A DNA stretch of 64,000 nucleotides, taken from Streptomyces sp. Root431. Its GTDB lineage: Bacteria; Actinomycetota; Actinomycetes; Streptomycetales; Streptomycetaceae. The notes under the pieces are model-generated. The model saw only the letters and a list, made by a program, of their open reading frames with translations, searched no databases and had not been told where the DNA came from. The stretch spans positions 812,476 through 876,475 of the forward strand of contig NZ_LMEI01000007.1 in assembly GCF_001426585.1 (NCBI RefSeq), read 5' to 3'. How positions within the stretch are numbered: position 1 is the stretch's first letter; each line of letters begins with the position of its first letter. Position numbers and translations under genes: made by a program. Shown here piece after piece: positions 58,668 through 64,000 of the stretch.

Positions 58668-59120
58668 ATGGGCGGAAAGATCACGTACGTCTTCCTCGCC
58701 ACCGTCCTCGTCCTCGTGTTCGGCGTGGTGGCGATGGAGGGCGTCCTGCTGCTCCTCACGGGCGAGCCGGCCGCCATGGGCATGGGCGCGGTGGCGTTCC
58801 TGCTGCCGGCCGTCGGCGGCTGGTTCCTCTGGAAGAACACCCGGTTCGCCCGGCAGGCGGGCCGCCTCGCCACCGAACTGGAGGCGGAGGGCGGCCTGCC
58901 CGTCGACGAGCTGAAGCGCACCGAGGGCGGCCGGATCGACCGTGACTCGGCCGACGAGGTCTTCGCCCGGCGCAAGGCCGAGACGGAGGACACCCCGGAG
59001 GACTGGCGCTGCTGGTTCCGGCTCGCGGTCGCCTACCACGACGCCCGCGACACCCCCAGGGCCCGCAAGGCGATGCTGCGGGCCATCGCCCTCCACGAGG
59101 GACGTACGGTCAGCGCGTAG
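58668..59120 (+). CDS. Small membrane protein with C-terminal TPR-like helices
   Basis: A 150-residue protein. Two hydrophobic helices (ITYVFLATVLVLVFGVVAMEGVLLLL and GMGAVAFLLPAVGGWFLW) are followed by a charged region. A final helix pair (EDWRCWFRLAVAYHDARDTPRARKAMLRAIALHE) looks like one TPR unit. It follows dapB by 5 bases. Its end overlaps the convergent PH-domain gene by 11 bases. Function unknown. Confidence 0.8.
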   Translation: MGGKITYVFLATVLVLVFGVVAMEGVLLLLTGEPAAMGMGAVAFLLPAVGGWFLWKNTRFARQAGRLATELEAEGGLPVDELKRTEGGRIDRDSADEVFARRKAETEDTPEDWRCWFRLAVAYHDARDTPRARKAMLRAIALHEGRTVSA

Positions 59121-59670
59121 CGGCCGGGACGACGCCGTACTCGGCGTTCCAGGCCTCGACCGTGTCGGCCGCGCGGTCGAAGGCCTCGACCCGGGAGAGG
59201 AAGTCGGCACTGTGGTCGGTGAGCAGCAGCAGCTGCTCACCACCCTGCCGACCGAGCACCAGGGCCTGGCCCTGGACCGTGCGGGGGAGCCCCAGCCAGC
59301 GCACCGGCTGCTGCACGGTCCGTACGGAGGTCACCTTGGCCCACGGCACGGTCGAGGTCCGCAGGAAGCCCACGCGCCGCACCCCGGCCCGGCTCACCCA
59401 GGTGCCCACGCGGAGCATCCGCACGGCCGCGAGGATGACGATCACGGCGAGCGCGAGCGTCACGCCGGCGGCGGCGAAGCCCCCGGCGGCGACGATGATC
59501 ACGGCGGCGAGCAGCACGAACGAGGCCAGCAGCAGCGCCAGCGCCGCGGCTCCGACGCGCCACGACCCCGGCCGGTACGGACGACGCCACTGATCGTGGT
59601 CGTCGAACGGCAGGGCGACGTGGTCGGTCGTGTCAAAAGCACGGTCGGCCGTCAGGAAGGGCAGGGGCAC
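59110..59670 (-). CDS. Bacterial PH-domain membrane protein
   Basis: A 186-residue protein with two closely spaced membrane helices (VGAAALALLLASFVLLAAVIIVAAG and AGVTLALAVIVILAAVRML), followed by a bPH_6-type PH domain (VGTWVSRAGVRRVGFLRTSTVPWAKVTSVRTVQQPVRWLGLPRTVQGQAL). The GTG start follows GAGGA. Its 3' end overlaps the convergent gene by 11 bases. Function unknown. Confidence 0.8.
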   Translation of the reverse strand: MPLPFLTADRAFDTTDHVALPFDDHDQWRRPYRPGSWRVGAAALALLLASFVLLAAVIIVAAGGFAAAGVTLALAVIVILAAVRMLRVGTWVSRAGVRRVGFLRTSTVPWAKVTSVRTVQQPVRWLGLPRTVQGQALVLGRQGGEQLLLLTDHSADFLSRVEAFDRAADTVEAWNAEYGVVPAATR

Positions 59671-59724
59671 GACAGGTCCTCACTCACAAGCACGCTCGAA
59701 GGGGCAGTGCCCGGTGAGGCTACC

Positions 59725-59964
59725 TCAGCGGTTGTCGGAGGCCTCGGACTGCTGCTGACGAGTGGCGGAGTCCCCCGACTGCAGGGAGGGCATCCCGAAG
59801 ATCAGCGACCCGGCGAGGCCGGCCACGACGGTCAGCCCGATCAGGGTACGACCCACGATCTGCGAGGCGCTGAGGCGCTCCCGGGGTGGCGGAGTGACGT
59901 TACTGCGGAAGTGGTCGGCCTCCGCGACGAACGCGAACGGTACGGCCTCTCTCCGGCGGAACAT
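59725..59964 (-). CDS. Small membrane protein (79 aa)
   Basis: A 79-residue protein with a cytoplasmic basic N-terminus, one helix (IVGRTLIGLTVVAGLAGSLIFGMPSL) and a Ser/Gln-rich outer tail (QSGDSATRQQQSEASDNR). The ATG is nine bases after GGAGAG; a GTG nine bases upstream is less likely. It precedes the PH-domain gene on the same strand by 54 bases. Function unknown. Confidence 0.7.
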   Translation of the reverse strand: MFRRREAVPFAFVAEADHFRSNVTPPPRERLSASQIVGRTLIGLTVVAGLAGSLIFGMPSLQSGDSATRQQQSEASDNR

Positions 59965-60140
59965 CAGGGCCACTCTCCTTTGTCGTCGTGGTGCTTCACC
60001 GGTACAGACGACAGAACAGAGGGTTTGGTGCCCTATTTCACCAAAGCGGCCGAATCTCATCCTCGAGGAGGACGTCGCAAGGACGACGTGAGGACGTCGA
60101 TAAAGTGGGCGCTGCAACACCCCGACTGGAAGGACCGCTG

Positions 60141-60881
60141 GTGACCGACACCCCCACCGAGAACGTGAAGATCGACTTCCGGAGCGACGTCACCGTTGAT
60201 CTGGTCAAGAGCGCGGCGAGCGACTCCGACGTCCTCTGGGCGGCACGTGTGTCCACGGCGGGGGAGCAGTCCCTCGAAGAGCTCCAGAAGGACCCGGAGC
60301 GCTCCAAGGGCCTCATCAACTACCTGATGCGGGACCGCCACGGCAGCCCCTTCGAGCACAACTCGATGACGTTCTTCATCAGCGCCCCGATCTTCGTGTT
60401 CCGCGAGTTCATGCGGCACCGCGTCGGCTGGTCGTACAACGAGGAATCGGGCCGCTACAGGGAGCTCCAGCCGGTCTTCTACGTCCCGGACACCTCCCGC
60501 AAGCTCGTCCAGGAGGGCCGCCCCGGCAAGTACGTCTTCGTCGACGGCACCCAGGAGCAGCACGACGTGGTGAGCCGCACGATGGAGGAGTCGTACCGAA
60601 CGGCCTACGCGACCTACCAGGAGATGCTGGCCGCCGGCGTCGCCCGCGAGGTCGCCCGCTCGGTCCTCCCCGTCGGCCTCTTCTCCTCGATGTACGCCAC
60701 GTGCAACGCGCGCTCGCTCATGCACTTCCTGGGCCTGCGCACCCAGCACGAGCTGGCCGCGGTCCCGTCCTTCCCGCAGCGGGAGATCGAGATGGTCGGC
60801 GAGAAGATGGAGGAGCACTGGGCCCGGCTGATGCCGCTGACCCACGCCGCCTTCAACAAGAACGGCCGTGTGGCCCCGTAG
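60141..60881 (+). CDS. thyX: FAD-dependent thymidylate synthase
   Basis: A 246-residue flavoenzyme that makes dTMP from dUMP with CH2-THF as carbon source. The ThyX motif is RHRVGWSYNEES (R92-S103) followed by GRY. EVARSVLPVGLFSSMYATCNARSLMHFLGLR and the N-terminal DVLWAARVST complete the fold. There are eight residues between RHR and S, one more than the textbook RHRX7S. The GTG start follows GGAAGGA. It lies in the dapB-thyX-dapA neighbourhood usual for Streptomyces. Confidence 0.95.
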   Translation: MTDTPTENVKIDFRSDVTVDLVKSAASDSDVLWAARVSTAGEQSLEELQKDPERSKGLINYLMRDRHGSPFEHNSMTFFISAPIFVFREFMRHRVGWSYNEESGRYRELQPVFYVPDTSRKLVQEGRPGKYVFVDGTQEQHDVVSRTMEESYRTAYATYQEMLAAGVAREVARSVLPVGLFSSMYATCNARSLMHFLGLRTQHELAAVPSFPQREIEMVGEKMEEHWARLMPLTHAAFNKNGRVAP

Positions 60882-60960
60882 GGCACACATGTCCGAGCCA
60901 CTCGTGGGAAGTGTCCGTATTGCGGCGTTTCGAGAAGTTCATCTAGGCTGATCAAACGGA

Positions 60961-60998
60961 CCCGGCACTGCCTGAACCCCCGAGCAGGCAGTGCCGGG
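60961..60998 (+). terminator. Terminator after thyX
   Basis: A perfect 14-bp stem (CCCGGCACTGCCTG and its complement) with a 10-base loop is followed by CTCCTCTTCTT, a good U-rich tail. Confidence 0.85.
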
Positions 60999-61047
60999 CT
61001 CCTCTTCTTCCTGTCCCCCTCAGGGACACCCGGCGCTGAGCAGCGAG

Positions 61048-61053
61048 TAGCGT
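61048..61053 (+). promoter_or_regulatory. -10 box of a predicted leaderless dapA promoter
   Basis: TAGCGT lies exactly seven bases before the dapA ATG. No Shine-Dalgarno is present in the intervening bases. Confidence 0.5.
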
Positions 61054-61060
61054 GTTACCC

Positions 61061-61960
61061 ATGGCTCCGATCTCCACTCCGCAGACCCCCTTCGGGCGGG
61101 TCCTCACCGCCATGGTCACGCCCTTCACGGCGGACGGCGCACTCGACCTCGACGGTGCCCAGCGACTGGCCACCCATCTGGTGGACGCAGGCAACGACGG
61201 CCTCGTCGTCAACGGCACCACCGGCGAGTCCCCCACCACCAGCGACGCGGAGAAATCGGAGCTGGTACGAGCTGTGCTGGAGGCGGTCGGAGACCGCGCC
61301 CACATCGTGGCCGGCATCGGCACCAACGACACCCACCACTCCCTCGAGCTCGCCCGCACCGCCGAGCGCGACGGCGCCCACGGCCTGCTCGCCGTGACGC
61401 CGTACTACAACAAGCCCTCGCAGGAGGGGCTCTACCGGCACTTCTCGGCCATCGCCGACGCCACTGAGCTCCCGGTCATGCTCTACGACATCCCCGGCCG
61501 CAGCGGCGTCCCGATCGACACCGAGACGCTCGTCCGCCTCGCCGAGCACCCCCGGATCGTCGCCAACAAGGACGCCAAGGGCGACCTCGGCCGCGCGAGC
61601 TGGGCCATCGCCCGCTCCGGCCTCGCCTGGTACTCCGGCGACGACATGCTCAACCTGCCGCTGCTCTCCGTGGGCGCCTGCGGCTTCGTCTCGGTCGTCG
61701 GCCACATCGTCACCCCGGACCTCCGCGCCCTCCTCGACGCCCACCTGAGCGGCGAGCCCCAGAAGGCCACCGAGATCCACCAGCGACTCCTGCCGATCTA
61801 CACCGGCATGTTCCGCACCCAGGGCGTCATGACCACCAAGGCCGCCCTCGCCCTCCAGGGCCTCCCGGCCGGCCCGCTGCGCCTCCCGCTCGTGGAGCTC
61901 TCCACCGAGGAGACCGAGCAGCTCAAGGTCGACCTGGCCGCCGGCGGGGTAGAACTCTGA
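61061..61960 (+). CDS. dapA: 4-hydroxy-tetrahydrodipicolinate synthase
   Basis: A 299-residue TIM-barrel aldolase that condenses pyruvate and aspartate semialdehyde in the lysine/diaminopimelate pathway. The Schiff-base lysine is K170 (VANKDAKGDL), the tyrosine is near 142 (VMLYDIPGRSG), and NGTTGESPTTS and TPYYNKPSQEGLY are present. The start ATG matches the family; a GTG nine bases upstream is an alternative. Streptomyces usually carries more than one dapA-like gene. Confidence 0.95.
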   Translation: MAPISTPQTPFGRVLTAMVTPFTADGALDLDGAQRLATHLVDAGNDGLVVNGTTGESPTTSDAEKSELVRAVLEAVGDRAHIVAGIGTNDTHHSLELARTAERDGAHGLLAVTPYYNKPSQEGLYRHFSAIADATELPVMLYDIPGRSGVPIDTETLVRLAEHPRIVANKDAKGDLGRASWAIARSGLAWYSGDDMLNLPLLSVGACGFVSVVGHIVTPDLRALLDAHLSGEPQKATEIHQRLLPIYTGMFRTQGVMTTKAALALQGLPAGPLRLPLVELSTEETEQLKVDLAAGGVEL

Positions 61961-62010
61961 CAACGGACTTCACAACTGAACACTGACAACAGCAAGTGCA
62001 CGAATGTCAT

Positions 62011-62043
62011 GCGCGCCACGTGCCCGAACGGCACGTGGCGCGC
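62011..62043 (+). other. Perfect hairpin in the rnj leader
   Basis: GCGCGCCACGTGCC (62011-62024) pairs with its perfect complement (62030-62043) around a 5-base loop. It ends six bases before the GAGGAGAG ribosome-binding site of rnj, so it may be a dapA terminator, a processing site or a translational control element. Confidence 0.75.
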
Positions 62044-62060
62044 GTGGTGAGGAGAGTCTT

Positions 62061-63746
62061 TTGAGTCATCCGCATCCTGAACTCGGCGCTCCGCCGAAGC
62101 TCCCGAAGGGCGCCCTGCGCGTCACCCCGCTCGGCGGGCTCGGCGAGATCGGCCGGAACATGACGGTCTTCGAGTTCGACGGCCGTCTGCTCATCGTCGA
62201 CTGCGGCGTCCTCTTCCCCGAAGAGGAGCAGCCGGGCGTCGACCTGATCCTGCCCGACTTCACCATCATCCGGGACCGCCTCGACGACATCGAGGGGATC
62301 GTGCTCACGCACGGCCACGAGGACCACATCGGTGCCGTCCCCTACCTGCTCCGGCTCAAGCCGGACATCCCGCTCATCGGCTCCAAGCTGACCCTCGCGC
62401 TGATCGAGGCCAAGCTCCAGGAGCACCGCATCCGCCCCTACACCCTTGAGGTGAAGGAGGGCGACCGGGAGATCCTGGGTTCGTTCGACTGCGAGTTCAT
62501 CGCGGTCAACCACTCCATCCCGGACGCGCTCGCCGTGGCCATCCGCACCCCCGCGGGCATGGCCGTCGCCACGGGCGACTTCAAGATGGACCAGCTCCCG
62601 CTGGACGGCCGTCTGACCGACCTCCACGCCTTCGCGCGTCTGAGCGAGGAGGGCATCGACCTCCTCCTCTCGGACTCCACGAACGCCGAGGTCCCGGGCT
62701 TCGTCCCGCCGGAGAAGGACATCTCCAACGTCCTGCGCACGGTCTTCGCGAACGCCCAGAAGCGCATCATCGTGGCCAGCTTCGCCAGCCACGTGCACCG
62801 CATCCAGCAGATCCTCGACGCCGCCCACGAGTACGGCCGTCGGGTCGCCTTCGTCGGCCGCTCGATGGTCCGCAACATGGGCATCGCCCGCGACCTCGGC
62901 TACCTCCGGGTCCCGGCCGGCCTCGTCGTCGACGTGAAGACCCTCGACGACCTGCCGGACGACGAGGTCGTGCTGGTCTGCACGGGTTCCCAGGGCGAGC
63001 CCATGGCGGCCCTGTCCCGCATGGCCAACCGCGACCACCAGATCCGGATCGTCCCCGGCGACACGGTCATCCTGGCCTCGTCGCTCATCCCGGGCAACGA
63101 GAACGCGGTCTACCGCGTGATCAACGGCCTGACCCGCTGGGGCGCGAACGTCGTCCACAAGGGCAACGCCAAGGTCCACGTCTCGGGCCACGCCTCGGCC
63201 GGCGAGCTGCTGTACTTCTACAACATCTGCCGCCCGAAGAACCTCATGCCGGTCCACGGCGAATGGCGCCACCTGCGCGCCAACGCCGAGCTCGGCGCGA
63301 TGACGGGTATCCCCAAGGACCACATCGTCATCGCCGAGGACGGCGTCGTCGTCGACCTCATGGACGGCAAGGCCAGGATCGTCGGCAAGGTCCAGGCGGG
63401 TTACGTGTACGTGGACGGCCTCTCGGTCGGCGACGTCACCGAGGCCCACCTCAAGGACCGCCGGATCCTCGGCGACGAGGGCATCATCTCGGTCTTCGTG
63501 GTCGTGGACTCCTCGACCGGCAAGATCGTGAGCGGCCCGAACATCCACGCCCGCGGTTCCGGCATCGAGGACTCGGCCTTCGACGCCGTGATCCCCAAGG
63601 TCGACCAGGCCCTGAACAAGTCGGCCCAGGACGGCGTCGTCGAGCCCCACCAGCTCCAGCAGCTGATCCGCCGCACCGTCGGCAAGTGGGTCTCCGACAC
63701 CTACCGCCGGCGCCCGATGATCCTCCCGGTCGTCGTAGAGGTCTGA
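62061..63746 (+). CDS. rnj: Ribonuclease J
   Basis: A 561-residue metallo-beta-lactamase/beta-CASP ribonuclease with endo- and 5'-exonuclease activity in mRNA decay and rRNA maturation. The zinc motif HGHEDH is at residues 84-89. GDFKMD, DSTNAE, FASHVHR, TGSQGEPM and SGHASAGEL mark the beta-CASP core, and a C-terminal domain follows. The TTG at 62061 follows GAGGAGAG at the correct spacing and is the only start near the conserved N-terminus. It neighbours dapA and the putative rRNA operon. Confidence 0.95.
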   Translation: MSHPHPELGAPPKLPKGALRVTPLGGLGEIGRNMTVFEFDGRLLIVDCGVLFPEEEQPGVDLILPDFTIIRDRLDDIEGIVLTHGHEDHIGAVPYLLRLKPDIPLIGSKLTLALIEAKLQEHRIRPYTLEVKEGDREILGSFDCEFIAVNHSIPDALAVAIRTPAGMAVATGDFKMDQLPLDGRLTDLHAFARLSEEGIDLLLSDSTNAEVPGFVPPEKDISNVLRTVFANAQKRIIVASFASHVHRIQQILDAAHEYGRRVAFVGRSMVRNMGIARDLGYLRVPAGLVVDVKTLDDLPDDEVVLVCTGSQGEPMAALSRMANRDHQIRIVPGDTVILASSLIPGNENAVYRVINGLTRWGANVVHKGNAKVHVSGHASAGELLYFYNICRPKNLMPVHGEWRHLRANAELGAMTGIPKDHIVIAEDGVVVDLMDGKARIVGKVQAGYVYVDGLSVGDVTEAHLKDRRILGDEGIISVFVVVDSSTGKIVSGPNIHARGSGIEDSAFDAVIPKVDQALNKSAQDGVVEPHQLQQLIRRTVGKWVSDTYRRRPMILPVVVEV

Positions 63747-63765
63747 GCCTGACCTGCGCCACACC

Positions 63766-63805
63766 GGAGCGGGGCCCCTCGATTTGCATCGGGGCGCCCC
63801 GCTCC
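63766..63805 (+). terminator. Terminator after rnj
   Basis: GGAGCGGGGC pairs with GCCCCGCTCC. Inner pairs CGAT/ATCG extend the stem around loop TTGC. It lies 19 bases after the rnj stop. Its loop overlaps a -35-like box of the next transcription unit. Confidence 0.75.
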
Positions 63806-63813
63806 AGTACGTT
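63784..63813 (+). promoter_or_regulatory. Candidate promoter of the downstream rRNA operon
   Basis: TTGCAT (63784-63789) and TACGTT (63808-63813) are separated by 18 bases. The sequence after it has features of an rRNA leader, so this may be one of the rrn promoters. Confidence 0.4.
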
Positions 63814-63885
63814 TACGGCTCCGCCAGACCGGGAAGCCCCCGGCGCCGTCGTGCGCCGGAACAGGTGAACGGGAGGCGGAAATAC

Positions 63886-64000
63886 CGACTCAGAACTTCT
63901 GATAAAGTCGGAACCGCCGAAAGGCCCCCGGAGTGAAAACAAAAGGGACCGGAAAGCACCGAGGAAATCGGATCGAAAAGATCTGATAGAGTCGGAAACG
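63886..64000 (+). other. Probable rRNA operon leader with repeated motif
   Basis: TCTGATA(A/G)AGTCGGAA appears at 63898 and again at 63982, 84 bases apart, in purine-rich sequence (…AAAACAAAAGGG…GAAAGCACC…). CCGACT at 63886-63891 can pair with AGTCGG at 63906-63911. Sequences of this kind occur in front of Streptomyces 16S genes as processing and antitermination leaders. The 16S gene itself is not in the window. Confidence 0.5.

Overview
This is a GC-rich actinobacterial chromosome segment, almost certainly Streptomyces. Codon usage shows a strong G/C bias at third positions, GTG and TTG starts are frequent, and gene order matches the well-known Streptomyces core block dxr-rip-ispG ... proS ... 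rimP-nusA-ylxR-infB-rbfA-truB-ribF ... ESX/bldB ... rpsO-pnp ... dapB-thyX-dapA-rnj. No insertion sequence, prophage, tRNA, CRISPR array or biosynthetic cluster was seen.

Left part (1-9.3 kb): the tail of an unrecognised gene, a PucR-type regulator, a 65-residue membrane protein, a leaderless EamA transporter gene, a possible frameshifted remnant, an aldehyde dehydrogenase, an ABM-domain monooxygenase, an acyl-CoA dehydrogenase and an EPSP-synthase-like enzyme. Isoprenoid and translation block (9.3-26.7 kb): dxr, an intramembrane metalloprotease and ispG, two GNAT acetyltransferases and proS. A minus-strand group follows (lipoprotein, ferritin-like protein, degenerate aminoglycoside-kinase homologue, SPFH protein). 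Then comes the rimP-nusA-ylxR-infB-DUF503-rbfA-truB ribosome assembly and initiation operon. A striking chain of three overlapping mini-ORFs precedes infB.

Middle (26.9-37.8 kb): a 1,288-residue protein in which a trypsin-like domain has lost its catalytic triad and is joined to a P-loop NTPase with an altered Walker A motif, a Gly/Ser linker and a long helical-repeat tail. This is the best candidate for an undescribed system. It is followed by ribF and a five-gene peptide-type ABC transporter operon with overlapping start and stop codons.

ESX region (38.0-53.5 kb): a complete actinobacterial type VII secretion locus. It contains a MinD-like, Pro-rich EspI-type protein, an associated protein, EccE, EccB, mycosin, two WXG100 substrates, EccC and EccD. 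The developmental gene bldB sits between the substrates and EccC. Right part (53.7-64 kb): rpsO-pnp, an M16 peptidase, dapB, small membrane proteins, thyX, dapA and rnj (RNase J). The last 200 bases look like the promoter and leader of an rRNA operon whose 16S gene would lie just beyond the window.

Several genes carry a -10-like hexamer exactly seven bases before the start codon, which predicts leaderless mRNAs. The RNA-decay genes (pnp, M16, rnj) have strong hairpins at their 5' ends, which suggests post-transcriptional control. All functional calls are from reading motifs and synteny; no database search was run.
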